DNA of 64,000 nt, from positions 186,001 through 250,000 of the forward strand of contig JAIXUH010000002.1 of NCBI GenBank assembly GCA_027484145.1, written 5' to 3'. The notes under the pieces were generated by a model that had not been told where the DNA came from, did not search any database, and saw only the letters and a list, made by a program, of their open reading frames with translations. Both the position numbers and the translations under genes were made by a program. Shown piece after piece: positions 9,392 through 18,929 of this stretch. Every line of letters starts with the position of its first letter. Position 1 is the stretch's first letter. This stretch comes from Rhodobacter sp. (GTDB lineage: Bacteria; Pseudomonadota; Alphaproteobacteria; Rhodobacterales; Rhodobacteraceae).

Positions 9392-10900
9392 TCAATAGCC
9401 CCCTTCGTCACCTTGCCATGGTTTTGCTAGATTTCCAAACCGCGTGAAGCGGCCCTCGAACGACAACTCTACCGAACCAATCGGCCCGTGCCGCTGCTTG
9501 CCGATGATGACCTCGGCCTTGCCGTGGACCTGTTCCATCACCTGCTGCCATTGCGCCATCTTTTCCAGATCATGGTCCGAAGGCTTTTCGCGTTCTTTGT
9601 AGTATTCGTCGCGGTAGACGAACATGACCACGTCGGCATCCTGTTCGATCGACCCCGATTCCCGCAGGTCCGACAGTTGCGGGCGCTTGTCGTCGCGGCT
9701 TTCCACCTGACGGCTCAGCTGCGACAGGGCAATGACGGGGATGTTCAGCTCCTTGGCAATGGCTTTCAGCCCTTGAGTGATTTCCGACACTTCCTGCACA
9801 CGGTTGCCTTCCGAGCTTCTGGCCGAGCCTTTCAGAAGTTGCAGATAGTCGATCATCAGCACATCAAGCCCATGCGTGCGCTTCAGACGCCGCGCGCGGG
9901 CCGCAACCTGACTGATGGGCAGGGCGGGCGTATCGTCGATATAGAGCGGGCAGGATTCCAGTTGCTTGGCCGCTTCGACAAAGCGGCGGAACTCAACCTC
10001 GGTCATGTCGCCGCGACGGATCTGTTCCGACGGCACCTCTGACGCTTCGGAGAGAATACGCGCCGCCAATTGCTCGGCGCTCATTTCAAGGCTGAAAAAC
10101 CCCACGACGCCGCCTTCGACTGCGCCTTCGCTGCCATCGGGCTTGCGGCCGCGCTTGTAGGCCTTGGCAATGTTGAAGGCGATGTTGGTGGCCAGTGACG
10201 TCTTGCCCATCGACGGGCGGCCCGCCAGAATCAGCAGGTCGCTTTCATGCAGACCGCCCAATTTCTTGTCCAGATCGACCAGCCCGGTCGAAATGCCCGC
10301 AAGGCCGCCACCACGCTGATAGGCGGCGTTGGCCACATTAACCGCGTCGGTTACCGCCTTGAGAAAGCTTTGAAAACCGCGCTCGGCCACACCTTGTTCG
10401 CCCAGCTTGTAAAGCCGTTGTTCAGCCTCGGTGATCTGGTCGCGCGGCTCGGACGAGATTTCGACCTTGGCCGCCTTGGCCGAGATGTCGCGCCCCAACG
10501 CGATCAACTCGCGCCGCACGGCGAGGTCATAGATCATCTGCGCATAGTCGCGGGTGGCATAGGCCGAGATCGCCGCCCCGGCCAGACGGACCAGATAGGC
10601 CGGGCCGCCCAGTTCGCGCAGGCCTTCGTCATCGTCAAAGAACGGCTTGAGCGTGACCGGGCTGGCAAGCGCGTTCTTCTGGATGCGCGCCGCCGCCTTT
10701 TCAAAGATCCGCTGGTGCACGGGATCAAAGAAATGCTCAGACTTCACCACACTGGCGATGCGGTCATAGACATCATTGTTGGTCAGAATCGTGCCCAGAA
10801 GCTGCTGCTCGGCTTCGATGTTATGGGGCAAAACCTCGGTCTGTTCGGATGTCTCCGGACGTACAGGCATACCCGGCCGAAGCGCGGCAATCTCACTCAT
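9392..10900 (-). CDS. dnaB: Replicative DNA helicase DnaB
   Basis: Hexameric 5'-3' helicase that drives the replication fork. The ATG at 10900 (MSEIAALRPG) follows an AAGGTGGGA ribosome site; upstream in-frame ATGs at 10918 and 10915 are less likely. The N-terminal primase-interaction domain begins PHNIEAEQQLLG. The RecA-like domain has Walker A GRPSMGKTSLA, the DnaB motif GSIEQDADVVMF, IDYLQLL and ALSQLSRQVE. The 502 aa length is typical, with no intein. A perfect DnaA box lies about 74 nt upstream. Confidence 0.97.
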   Translation of the reverse strand: MSEIAALRPGMPVRPETSEQTEVLPHNIEAEQQLLGTILTNNDVYDRIASVVKSEHFFDPVHQRIFEKAAARIQKNALASPVTLKPFFDDDEGLRELGGPAYLVRLAGAAISAYATRDYAQMIYDLAVRRELIALGRDISAKAAKVEISSEPRDQITEAEQRLYKLGEQGVAERGFQSFLKAVTDAVNVANAAYQRGGGLAGISTGLVDLDKKLGGLHESDLLILAGRPSMGKTSLATNIAFNIAKAYKRGRKPDGSEGAVEGGVVGFFSLEMSAEQLAARILSEASEVPSEQIRRGDMTEVEFRRFVEAAKQLESCPLYIDDTPALPISQVAARARRLKRTHGLDVLMIDYLQLLKGSARSSEGNRVQEVSEITQGLKAIAKELNIPVIALSQLSRQVESRDDKRPQLSDLRESGSIEQDADVVMFVYRDEYYKEREKPSDHDLEKMAQWQQVMEQVHGKAEVIIGKQRHGPIGSVELSFEGRFTRFGNLAKPWQGDEGGY

Positions 10901-10973
10901 TCTTCCCACCTTCATCACTGTCCCGCCGCATGAATGCCCCGGAACGCCCAGCCGCGCAATCGTGGAACAATTC

Positions 10974-10982
10974 TGTGGATAA
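10974..10982 (-). promoter_or_regulatory. Perfect DnaA box upstream of dnaB
   Basis: Plus-strand TGTGGATAA reads TTATCCACA on the minus strand, the consensus DnaA box. It lies in the 229-nt gap between pyrE and the dnaB start, on the coding strand of dnaB. A single box suggests DnaA-linked control of dnaB transcription rather than an origin. Confidence 0.5.
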
Positions 10983-11129
10983 CGACCATGGTTGGGCCGG
11001 TTCCGGCCTAAGCTACGCTAAAACCATACCACATCCTGTGGTCGGCTCAAGAAGCGTCGCTATTTGGGCGATTCGGTTTTGCGGTTGTCCCCAGCCTGCG
11101 CCGGATCGCAGGGCCGGGTTTACGCAACG

Positions 11130-11810
11130 TCAGGCAGGTTTTCGCGCATCCTGCCAGGCGCGGGGCGCATTCAGAAACGCCTCGACCTCGGTCAGCGTTG
11201 CCGCATCAAAGGCCGCTTGTGCGCGGGCCTCGGCCAGCACATCCCACCACGTGCACAGGTGGTGCAATGTGATGCCATGTTCGGCCAGCCGCTCTTCGGT
11301 TCCGGCGAAGATGCCGTAGTAGAAGATCACCGCCGTGTGTGCACAGGTGGCGCCGGTATCGCGAATGGCGTCGACGAACGACAGTTTTGATCCGCCATCG
11401 GTGGTCAGATCCTCGACCAAAAGCACCCTTTGACCTTCGCTCATCGCACCTTCGATACGGGCGTTGCGGCCATAGCCTTTGGGCTTTTTGCGCACATAAG
11501 TCATTGGAAGCGCAAGACGTTCTGCCACAAGCGCGGCAAAGGGAATGCCGGCCGTCTCGCCCCCGGCGATATTGTCAAACGCCTCGAACCCCGCGTCGCG
11601 CATCACGGTGACGGCCATGAAATCCATCAGCATCGACCGGATGCGCGGATAGGAAATCAGCTTGCGGCAGTCGATATAGGTGGGCGACGGCAGGCCGCTG
11701 GCCAATGTGAACGGTGTTTCAGCATTGAAGTGAACGGCCTTGATTTCCAGCAGGGCACGGGCGGTCATACGGGCGATCTCGTCGCGCGGCGGAAAGGAGG
11801 TCGGGATCAT
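11130..11810 (-). CDS. pyrE: Orotate phosphoribosyltransferase
   Basis: Fifth step of pyrimidine synthesis: joins orotate to PRPP to give OMP. The PRPP loop is [14 protein letters not shown] (about residues 120-133). [12 protein letters not shown] is the catalytic-loop region, and the hood begins at [17 protein letters not shown]. At 226 aa it is of the longer alphaproteobacterial type, ending in an extra helix [12 protein letters not shown]. It follows pyrC by 37 nt on the same strand, so pyrC-pyrE is an operon. Confidence 0.95.
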   Translation of the reverse strand: MIPTSFPPRDEIARMTARALLEIKAVHFNAETPFTLASGLPSPTYIDCRKLISYPRIRSMLMDFMAVTVMRDAGFEAFDNIAGGETAGIPFAALVAERLALPMTYVRKKPKGYGRNARIEGAMSEGQRVLLVEDLTTDGGSKLSFVDAIRDTGATCAHTAVIFYYGIFAGTEERLAEHGITLHHLCTWWDVLAEARAQAAFDAATLTEVEAFLNAPRAWQDARKPA

Positions 11811-11847
11811 GCTGGGTCCTTTGCAGTGCGGAAAAGGGGCGCGCGGG

Positions 11848-12891
11848 TCAGGCCTCGACCTGCCAATGCACGGGAAAGCCGGGGTCGAACACGGTGACGG
11901 GTCCGGCCTCGGTCAGGATCTTGTCGGGAAAGGTCTGCGCCATCTCGTGCTTGACCAGCCGCATTGGCGCGGTGTTGACCGGCAGGCGGTAAAACGCCGG
12001 GCCGTTCAGGCTTGCAAAAGCCTCAAGCCGGGCAAGGGCGCCTTCCTCTTCGAACACATGCGCCAGAAGGGGCATCGTGTTCGTCGCGGTAAAGCAACCG
12101 GCGCAGCCGCAGGCATGTTCTTTCAGCGCATCCACATGCGGGGCCGAGTCGGTGCCAAGGAAGAACGCTGCATCGCCACTGGTCGCCGCGGCGCGCAAGG
12201 CAAGGCGGTGCTTTTCGCGCTTGGCGACCGGTAGGCAGTAATAATGCGGTTTGATGCCACCAACCAGAATGTGGTTGCGGTTGATGATCAGATGATGCGT
12301 CGTGATCGTGGCGCCAAGGTCCGGGCCCCCGGCGCGGGCATAGGCCACGCCCTCCTCGGTCGTGATATGTTCCATCACCACGCGCAGGCCTGGCGTTGCC
12401 CGGCGCAAAGGGTCCAGCACGGTGTCAATGAACACAGCCTCGCGGTCAAAGATGTCGACTTCGGGCGTCGTCACCTCGCCATGCACGCAAAGCGGCAGGC
12501 CGATTTCGGCCATTTTCTCAAGCACATGGCGAATCTTCTCGATGTCTCTGACCCCGCCATGCGAATTGGTGGTCGCCCCGGCGGGATAAAGCTTGACCGC
12601 CTTGACCAAACCGCTGGCATGGGCTGCGGCCACATCGGCAGGGTCGGTCGCCTCGGTCAGATACAGGGTCATCAACGGCTCGAACACGGCACCTTCGGGC
12701 AGGGCCACCAGGATGCGCGCGCGGTAGGCCGCGGCCTGCGCAGCCGTCACCACCGGCGGGACAAGGTTCGGCATCACGATGGCGCGGGCAAAATGCCGAG
12801 CTGTTTCAGGCAGCACCCCTTGCAGCATCGCGCCGTCGCGCAGGTGCAGGTGCCAGTCATCGGGGCGGCGAAGGATCAGTTCTTGCATCAT
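11848..12891 (-). CDS. pyrC: Dihydroorotase (class II)
   Basis: Third pyrimidine step: cyclises carbamoyl aspartate to dihydroorotate, using a binuclear zinc centre. The HxH metal motif is in [10 protein letters not shown] near residue 15. The carboxylated Lys is in the [11 protein letters not shown] segment, further ligands are in LCVHGE and TTHHLI, and GTDSAPH holds the catalytic Asp. 347 aa matches the E. coli-type PyrC. It is first in the pyrC-pyrE pair and divergent from the LprI-like gene at 13049. Confidence 0.96.
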   Translation of the reverse strand: MMQELILRRPDDWHLHLRDGAMLQGVLPETARHFARAIVMPNLVPPVVTAAQAAAYRARILVALPEGAVFEPLMTLYLTEATDPADVAAAHASGLVKAVKLYPAGATTNSHGGVRDIEKIRHVLEKMAEIGLPLCVHGEVTTPEVDIFDREAVFIDTVLDPLRRATPGLRVVMEHITTEEGVAYARAGGPDLGATITTHHLIINRNHILVGGIKPHYYCLPVAKREKHRLALRAAATSGDAAFFLGTDSAPHVDALKEHACGCAGCFTATNTMPLLAHVFEEEGALARLEAFASLNGPAFYRLPVNTAPMRLVKHEMAQTFPDKILTEAGPVTVFDPGFPVHWQVEA

Positions 12892-13048
12892 GGGCTGGCG
12901 CGTAGCGCAAAGCTGTGCCGATTTCTAGAGGTTTCGGCCCTGCCACGCTCCGGCCTGACAGGCTTTTCAAGCCCGTGGCGATGGGTCATGGTCGGCTGTG
13001 CGGCACAGACCGCCGCCACCAAACAGACCCTGACCATCGGAGACTGCC

Positions 13049-13456
13049 GTGAAGACCGCGTTTTGCCTGCTGGCCCTGCTGCTGGCCCCTAGTCTTGCTG
13101 TTTCCACACCCGCCATGGCGCAAGAGGTTGATTGCGAAGCCGCGCAAACGCAGAACGATCTGAACTGGTGCGCCAAACAGGAATGGTTGATGGCCGATGC
13201 CGACCTGAATGAGGCCTATGCGGCGGCGATGGCCTTCATGGCAGAGATTGACGCGAGCCTTCCTGCGGAAGAGCAGGGCGCCAAAGCGGCCCTGCGCGCG
13301 GCGCAACGGGCCTGGGTCACGGTCCGGGATGAAAGCTGCGCGGCCGAGGGCTACGTCAATTATGGCGGCAGCATGCAGCCTATGGTGATTTACGGCTGTT
13401 CTGCACGCATGTCCGCCGCGCGGGCCGAAGAGCTTTGGAATATGACCGGCGAATGA
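13049..13456 (+). CDS. Secreted LprI-like (DUF1311) protein
   Basis: A 135 aa exported protein. A clear Sec signal peptide (MKTAFCLLALLLAPSLAVS, cleavage after PAMA-QE) precedes a DUF1311/LprI domain with conserved cysteines: VDCEAAQTQNDLNWCA, RDESCAAEG and YGCSARM. The RAAQRAWVTVRDESC core is diagnostic. LprI of mycobacteria inhibits lysozyme; for proteobacterial members the role is mostly unknown. A promoter must lie in the 157 nt shared with divergent pyrC. It is monocistronic, converging on the gene at 13467. Confidence 0.85.
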   Translation: MKTAFCLLALLLAPSLAVSTPAMAQEVDCEAAQTQNDLNWCAKQEWLMADADLNEAYAAAMAFMAEIDASLPAEEQGAKAALRAAQRAWVTVRDESCAAEGYVNYGGSMQPMVIYGCSARMSAARAEELWNMTGE

Positions 13457-13466
13457 TCAACCGGCC

Positions 13467-14471
13467 TTAGCCAGCCATAGTATCGGCATCAGCGGCGCGG
13501 TTGGCCTCTTCCACCGCTTCGGCAGCCAGAAGGTCGGCAAGGCGTTTGCGAAAGCGCGGGGCCTGCAGCCGTTTGGAAACCGAACGGCAGATCATCAACT
13601 CGTGCCGGCGCCGCCCGGCGGTTTCGGCGCGCGACAGCAATTGCCGCAGATAGGGGCCAAAGTTGCGTCTTGCGCGCCACAGACCCGCAAAGGCATTGGC
13701 TGACAGCGTGCCGGACACAGCAGCCTCGACCATCGGCTGGATCAACCCCATATGCGACAGGGCCCAATCCACCCGGCCATCAAGGCGCGGGGTACGCAGA
13801 TGCGTGACGTGTCGGCCACGGAACAGCGCGGCATGCATCGCATCATCCGCCACTTCGGGATCGTGGATGATGAACACCTTGCCCGCCCCTTCGATCATGT
13901 CGGGGGCATAGCCATAGCGGGTGGTGAAATCCAGCCGCCGGGCCTTTTTGGCGCGTCGGTCCCAGCCCGCGACGGCGGGGGACATGGTGGCGCGGGGGCT
14001 GATGGCGATCACCGTCGCGCCGGGTGCGGCCACGGAAAATGCGGCTGCGGCATAGCCTTGCGCCCCGGCCCCCAGAAACACGACCTGATCGAAATCCTCA
14101 AAGAACGCGTCGTCCACCAGCCGGTCAAAATAGCCATAGACCCGCGCATCGCGATACCATGTTTCGCCCTCGGCGATCAGGCACAAGTGCGACCAGCCTT
14201 TTGCCTGCGCAATCTGCAAACCCAGCGGCATCTGGTCGGGCCGTGCGCGGATATCCTCCAGCCGTTCAAAGGTCACGATCAGCGTTGGCTCCTGATCGGA
14301 AAAGAACGCCCAATGGTGCGCGCCAAGCGGTTCGAAATGCCCTGCTTCCTCGCCGATCTGGTCCATCAGACCCAACCATGAAGCGCGGTCCGTCGCAGCA
14401 GAGGCATCGGCAGGGATTGCGTCCATCTGTGGCGAAGTCGGGGTGGTCTGGGGTTCCATCGGGTCCGTCAT
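13467..14471 (-). CDS. Alpha/beta-hydrolase-like pseudoenzyme of a glycan cluster
   Basis: A 334 aa cytosolic protein; start chosen at 14471 (MTDPMEPQTTP) behind CGACAGGAGATT. The central 110-330 region aligns by eye with the C-terminal half of the protein at 18926-20311. Both share GWSHL/GWSML, ETWYRD/WTWYRD, a VVF(L/Y)GA..GYAAAAF elbow, VIAISP and a GxVF..(H/Y)DP strand. Where the other copy has the nucleophile GASMGG, this one has GAGAQG (Ser replaced by Gly at about residue 136). Where the other has LLGHRL it has RLDGRV, so the catalytic His is also absent. I infer a non-catalytic paralogue, perhaps a binding or scaffold protein for surface glycan assembly with the neighbouring glycosyltransferases. 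Homologues may carry an unrelated sulfate-reductase label; no such motif is visible. Confidence 0.7.
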   Translation of the reverse strand: MTDPMEPQTTPTSPQMDAIPADASAATDRASWLGLMDQIGEEAGHFEPLGAHHWAFFSDQEPTLIVTFERLEDIRARPDQMPLGLQIAQAKGWSHLCLIAEGETWYRDARVYGYFDRLVDDAFFEDFDQVVFLGAGAQGYAAAAFSVAAPGATVIAISPRATMSPAVAGWDRRAKKARRLDFTTRYGYAPDMIEGAGKVFIIHDPEVADDAMHAALFRGRHVTHLRTPRLDGRVDWALSHMGLIQPMVEAAVSGTLSANAFAGLWRARRNFGPYLRQLLSRAETAGRRRHELMICRSVSKRLQAPRFRKRLADLLAAEAVEEANRAADADTMAG

Positions 14472-14585
14472 TGCAATCTCCTGTCGAGTCGCGAAAAGGC
14501 GCCTCAAGGAAGCGACATCTGACCGCATTGTCGCGCGGGCGCGCCTTTGGAGCAAGCGGCTGGGACGGGACAGACTGTTTCTTGC

Positions 14586-15581
14586 CTAACCGCGGCGATA
14601 TCGGCGGATAAGCGCCGCCTGATCGGCGGTAAGGCTGCGCGCAGGGGGGGTCATCAGCAGGCGGCCAAACAGCGCGCGCCACGGCTCCTCTGCCATAAGC
14701 GATTGAAAACGCGTATGTCTCCAATCCACCGCAGCGCGGTGCAGGGCCATCAGCGCCGCATCGGCCCGCAACTCGGCAAGGGATGTGCCAAGGTTCAGCG
14801 CCAAGATGCTGTCGTCGGTTTCATCACAAAAGTTGCGGTCACACCAATACGACATGTCAAAGCTGGCCGCCGCCCGGTTGGCACGGCCCCGGTCGCATTT
14901 GACGATATAACTTTCCATCGCGCCCAAGGCATAATGGTTCAGTTGCACCAGCCCATAATGATCGCGCCCCGGTTCGGAAAACAGCCGCTCGGCCAGACCG
15001 GGGTCGTTCCAGACCACCGGGCGCTCTGCCGCGCCGCGCGGGCGATGCACCCCCAGCTTGCGAAAGCGGCCATCGTTACGGAACAGCGTCTTGACCATCA
15101 ACGCACGCCACGGCCAATGCAAAACGCGCGGGGCAGCACGGGTAAAGGTCTGCGTGACAGGGCGGTCGTCAAACGCCACCACCCCGGCATTGCCGAACAT
15201 CCGCCACGTCATCGCAAAGGCATCCACCCCCGGCGCCGCCGCCATCAGCGCGGCAAGGGTGCGGTCGCCCGTATGGATGTTCACAAACTCATCCACATCC
15301 AGCACCATCACCCAATCGGCGGCCCGAAAGGCCGGGTGCTTTTCGGCAGCCTTCAGCGCGGCCCATTGCGGGCCTTCCTCCCACGGGCCGGGGTTGCGCA
15401 CATGGGTCAGCCCCCCCCGCGCGGCCAGATGGTCCAGCATGGCATCGGTGCCATCCTCGCAATCATTGCTGAACACCAGAAAATCGGTGAAGCCGACCGC
15501 CCGGTGATGCGCCAGCCATTCCAGCAGGAACGCGCCCTCGTTCTTCACGCAGGTGATGGCAAGGATGCGCGGGCCGCTCAA
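14586..15581 (-). CDS. Glycosyltransferase family 2-like protein
   Basis: A 331 aa cytosolic glycosyltransferase of the Glyco_tranf_2_4/GT92-like kind. It opens ILAITCVKNEGAFLLEWLAH (the family start motif). It has SNDCEDGTD for nucleotide-sugar binding, the metal-binding DVDEFVNI at residues 95-102, LTWRMFG-like TWRMFGNAG, and LNHYALGAMESYIVK..RGR near residue 245. Its start overlaps the stop of the 761-aa glycosyltransferase by four bases, so the two are translated from one message. Donor and acceptor are unknown; surface polysaccharide or protein glycosylation is the likely process. Confidence 0.85.
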   Translation of the reverse strand: MSGPRILAITCVKNEGAFLLEWLAHHRAVGFTDFLVFSNDCEDGTDAMLDHLAARGGLTHVRNPGPWEEGPQWAALKAAEKHPAFRAADWVMVLDVDEFVNIHTGDRTLAALMAAAPGVDAFAMTWRMFGNAGVVAFDDRPVTQTFTRAAPRVLHWPWRALMVKTLFRNDGRFRKLGVHRPRGAAERPVVWNDPGLAERLFSEPGRDHYGLVQLNHYALGAMESYIVKCDRGRANRAAASFDMSYWCDRNFCDETDDSILALNLGTSLAELRADAALMALHRAAVDWRHTRFQSLMAEEPWRALFGRLLMTPPARSLTADQAALIRRYRRG

Positions 15582-17863
15582 TGCTCGGCCTCGCCCGTGT
15601 GTTCGACCGTGAAGAAAAAGTCGCGCGGCAGGTCCTTCTGGTGCAGGTCATCGGGAATGACGCCCGGCCCCGCACTGAACACGGCCGAGCCGAAGTGGTG
15701 CTGCAACCGGCACAGGCGCTGCATCCGGTCGCCGGTCAACTCGGCATAAAAGTTGCGGTAATTCTCGGTCTGCATCAATTCCGCAATCTTGGCGCGGTGG
15801 CAGGCAACCGAATGTTCATGCGCCGCGCGAATCTCCGGGTCGGCCATCAAGCGGTCATATTCGGCCTGCAGCGCCGGGATCATCCGCTGGATCGACGGGT
15901 CACGATCCACGTTGTGGTTCATGCGGAACCAATAGTTCAGCCCCTGATCGCGGTCGACATGGTTCACGCGGCCACGGTCGCGCTTGACCAGAAAGCTTTC
16001 CGCTGACCGCACCGCATAGTGGTTCAACTGAACCCAGTCATAGCCATAGGTTTCCAGCGTGCTGCGCCAACCGTTACGGAACATCTCTTTCGGCATCGGC
16101 TTGCCCGATCCGTTCAGCCATTTCACCTGATCCCACAGGTCGGGCTTCAGGCCCTTGGGCCGGTGTACGCCCAGTTTCTTGTAGATGTCGATGTTGCGGA
16201 ACAGCGTCTTGAAGCCCCAAGCCTGATGCGGCTTGCGGATGATCTCGGGCGCGCAGGCGGTGAACTGGTCCAGCAGAAAACGGTCGTGATAGGGCGCGAC
16301 ATCATCATTGCCAAAAAGCCGCCATGTCAGGCTGATCATGTTGGCATCACCCATGGCGGCGTAAAGCGCCGCAAGGGTACCATCCCCGATCTTGATGTTG
16401 ATGAATTCATCCACGTCCATGCAGATGCCCCAGCCGCAATTCTGCATCACGGGTTCGGATTCAGCGGCCTGCAAGGCGGCGTGCTGGGGCTTCAACTCGC
16501 CCCCCGGCTGCCATGGGTTGGGGCGGTGTTGCACCAGACCTTTGTCCTGCAACATCATCAGCATCGTATCGGTGCCATCTGTGCAGTCGTTGGTGTAGAT
16601 CAGGAAATCGTCGACCCCGATGGCCCGATGATAGGCCAACCATTCCAATATGAACGGCCCTTCGTTTTTCATTGTGGTGACAATCGCCGTGCGCCCGCCC
16701 AAGGTTGCGGCTTGCGGCGCGGCTTTTGGCAGCGACACCGGCGCGCGCACCGCCACATGGCCGAACAAGCGGGCTGACATATCCAGCAGCACGGGGTCTT
16801 CGATCAGCGATGTTTTGGGTGCAAGTTCCCCCGATTGCCGCCCCGCCACCCGGATCGCCATCGCGCGCAGAAAGGGCACCACGCCCTCATCCCCCGGCTT
16901 GGCATAGGCCACGCGCACCATGCGCCACGTATTGGCCAGCCCCGCCTTTTCAGGCGCCACGCCCCAGCGGGCGATGCCACGGCGCGCATCGAACTGGCGG
17001 CAAATGTGGTCGCCAAAGCGCGCCTCGCCCCCCGCCTTACCCTTCGGGCGCACCCGCCACGGGTAAATCCGCCGCCCGGCCAGCAGGATCACGCCATGCT
17101 CGGCAGCCACGCACAGATCAAAGGCCGGGGGCGCGTCGGGGGCCAGAATATCGGTCACATCCAGCGTCAGGACGGCGCGGGCCTGCGACAGGAAGCGCCA
17201 CTTCACCACTTCAAAGATCAACTGCTCGCCCATCGGCGCGCGCCAAGCGTCGGGGTCAGGCGCCTCCATCCGGTCTTTGCCGGGGGCGTCCGGGGCCAGA
17301 TAGGGGTGGTTTTCCGGCCCCAATCCCGGCTTTCCCATCGCGACAGGGCAATCCAGCACAACCACGGTCAGCGCCAGTGGCTCCAACGCGCGCCCCAAGG
17401 CCGTGCAAAAGGCCTCAGCCCCCTCCGGCAACCGGTTGACGATCAGGGCCGCCTGCAAGCCGTGGTGCAGCACATGATAGGCCAGCCCTTCGGCCACCTG
17501 CGTCGCGGTTTCCTCCAGCCGAAAGGCAAGGATCGTGTTCTTGCCGGCAAACAGGTCCGTTTCGGCGGCCACCGCGTTCACGGCAAAGCGGGTGCCATCG
17601 GCAAGGGCCAACGACCCCACATCGGTGGTTGTCACCATGCAAGACCCTGAAACATCGCGCAATTCTTCGGGTCGCGCGCAACCTGCTGCCCCATCGGGCA
17701 GAAAACTCGACGTCGGCGTGCCCTGACTGAAAAAACTGCGGATGCGGCCGTCTGGCGTGGCTACGCAATCCAGCAGCGCTGCAAGGCCATGGGCATCAAT
17801 GCGCCGTCCGCCCATACGGCGGTGAAGGACTACCGTTGCCGAAGTGTCTGATCTGCCTGCCAT
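15578..17863 (-). CDS. Two-part glycosyltransferase with degenerate N-terminal half
   Basis: A 761 aa protein starting MAGRSDTSATVV at 17863, after a GGGCCAAGGGATA ribosome site. Residues 391-700 form an intact glycosyltransferase closely related to the downstream gene: IVTTMKNEGPFILEWLAYHR, TNDCTDGTD, catalytic DVDEFINI at 483-490, LTWRLFGND and WVQLNHYAVRSAESFLVKRDRG. Residues 100-340 repeat the same outline weakly: EGLAYHVLHHG against EWLAYHRAIG, LDVTDIL (residues 234-240) where DVDEF should be, and WRMVRV near 313. I infer an internal duplication whose first copy lost its metal site. No membrane helices. It is the first gene of this minus-strand glycan operon. Confidence 0.75.
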   Translation of the reverse strand: MAGRSDTSATVVLHRRMGGRRIDAHGLAALLDCVATPDGRIRSFFSQGTPTSSFLPDGAAGCARPEELRDVSGSCMVTTTDVGSLALADGTRFAVNAVAAETDLFAGKNTILAFRLEETATQVAEGLAYHVLHHGLQAALIVNRLPEGAEAFCTALGRALEPLALTVVVLDCPVAMGKPGLGPENHPYLAPDAPGKDRMEAPDPDAWRAPMGEQLIFEVVKWRFLSQARAVLTLDVTDILAPDAPPAFDLCVAAEHGVILLAGRRIYPWRVRPKGKAGGEARFGDHICRQFDARRGIARWGVAPEKAGLANTWRMVRVAYAKPGDEGVVPFLRAMAIRVAGRQSGELAPKTSLIEDPVLLDMSARLFGHVAVRAPVSLPKAAPQAATLGGRTAIVTTMKNEGPFILEWLAYHRAIGVDDFLIYTNDCTDGTDTMLMMLQDKGLVQHRPNPWQPGGELKPQHAALQAAESEPVMQNCGWGICMDVDEFINIKIGDGTLAALYAAMGDANMISLTWRLFGNDDVAPYHDRFLLDQFTACAPEIIRKPHQAWGFKTLFRNIDIYKKLGVHRPKGLKPDLWDQVKWLNGSGKPMPKEMFRNGWRSTLETYGYDWVQLNHYAVRSAESFLVKRDRGRVNHVDRDQGLNYWFRMNHNVDRDPSIQRMIPALQAEYDRLMADPEIRAAHEHSVACHRAKIAELMQTENYRNFYAELTGDRMQRLCRLQHHFGSAVFSAGPGVIPDDLHQKDLPRDFFFTVEHTGEAEH

Positions 17864-17970
17864 TATCCCTTGGCCCACGCGGTCTTTCCGGGGCGGTCTG
17901 GTCTGCCCTTGCCTGCGATTGGCATAGCATGATGGCCATTTCACGGCAAAGCCACCTCAAGACCGATTTT

Positions 17971-18002
17971 GCCGAAAGGTTGGCAAAATGCCCAACTTCG
18001 GC
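17971..18002. repeat. Imperfect inverted repeat between divergent glycosyltransferase genes
   Basis: GCCGAAAGGTTGGCA is followed after about three bases by TGCCCAACTTCGGC, arms of 14-15 bases with one bulge and one mismatch. It lies in the 193-nt divergent promoter region (17864-18056), 55 nt before the plus-strand gene. It could be an operator controlling both directions, or a 5' leader hairpin. Confidence 0.45.
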
Positions 18003-18056
18003 CAGATTGGTTCGCTACAGGCATCAATAACGCAGAACAAAGGCCGGGTGGGCAAG

Positions 18057-18929
18057 ATGGGCAAAGATTATAGTGTTGGTGCGCTGTGGATCGGGGGCAG
18101 CCTCAGCTATCTGGAGCAGTTGTGCCTGAAATCCTTTGTCGATGCTGGTCAGCACATCGTGCTTTACACCTATGAAGGGGTGACCAATGCGCCCGCTGGG
18201 GTGGAACTGGCCGATGCCAGCACCATCCTGCCGCAGACCGGATTTCTGCGCCACGAACGCACTGGCAGCCCTGCGCTACATTCCGATGTGTTCCGCTATC
18301 ACATGCTGGCCAAACACGGTGACATGATCTGGGCTGATACGGATGCCTATTGCGTAAAGCCCTTCACCACGCCGAACGGTCATTTCTACGCGTGGGAATC
18401 TGACACGGGCCTGAACGGTGGCGTGCTTGGCCTGCCGCCCGACAGCGAGACCTTGCGGGCGCTGCTGGCATTTACCACGGATGAGTTTGCCATTCCCGAA
18501 TGGTTCCCCGAGGCCAAACAGGCCGAAATGCGCGCCGCGCGCGAGGCCGGCACCCCGGTTCACGTCTCGGAAATGCCATGGGGTGTCTGGGGGCCTGCCG
18601 CGATCACGCATTACCTCAAGAAAACCGGTGAGGTGCGGTTTGCCCTGCCGCAGGTGGCGCTTTATCCGTTCCACTACAAGGATCGCAACCTGATGCTGCG
18701 CCCCGCCGTCGACATGGCGCAATTCGTGACGGAAGAGACCTTCTCGATCCACTTCTACGGGCGGCGGATGCGGGCGCGGATTCTGGCACGCGAAGAAACC
18801 GGCGTGCCGCGCCCACGCTCAGTGATCGGACGGCTTTTGAAAAAGCACCAGATCGATCCGTCGCTGGCCCCGCTGAAACGCCCTGCGGTGCCGGATGCCG
18901 ACATGATCGAGGAAAGCGAAGCCGCGTGA
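18057..18929 (+). CDS. DXD-motif glycosyltransferase (capsular/Och1-like)
   Basis: A 290 aa glycosyltransferase of the 'sugar-binding region containing DXD motif' family. The start MGKDYSVGALWIGGSLS is taken at 18057. Motifs: YLEQLCLKSFVDAGQHIVLYTY (N-terminal nucleotide-binding strand), SDVFRYHMLAKHGDMIWADTD with the DXD at WADTD, and NGGVLGLP. It shares direction and a 1-4 nt overlap with the next gene, so the pair is co-translated. It diverges from the 761-aa glycosyltransferase. Probably cytosolic and acting on a membrane-bound glycan acceptor; donor unknown. Confidence 0.85.
   Translation: MGKDYSVGALWIGGSLSYLEQLCLKSFVDAGQHIVLYTYEGVTNAPAGVELADASTILPQTGFLRHERTGSPALHSDVFRYHMLAKHGDMIWADTDAYCVKPFTTPNGHFYAWESDTGLNGGVLGLPPDSETLRALLAFTTDEFAIPEWFPEAKQAEMRAAREAGTPVHVSEMPWGVWGPAAITHYLKKTGEVRFALPQVALYPFHYKDRNLMLRPAVDMAQFVTEETFSIHFYGRRMRARILAREETGVPRPRSVIGRLLKKHQIDPSLAPLKRPAVPDADMIEESEAA

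Noticed and set aside
10901-11129. Replication origin at the dnaB promoter
   Set aside because: Only one perfect DnaA box was seen, with no AT-rich unwinding region and no box cluster.
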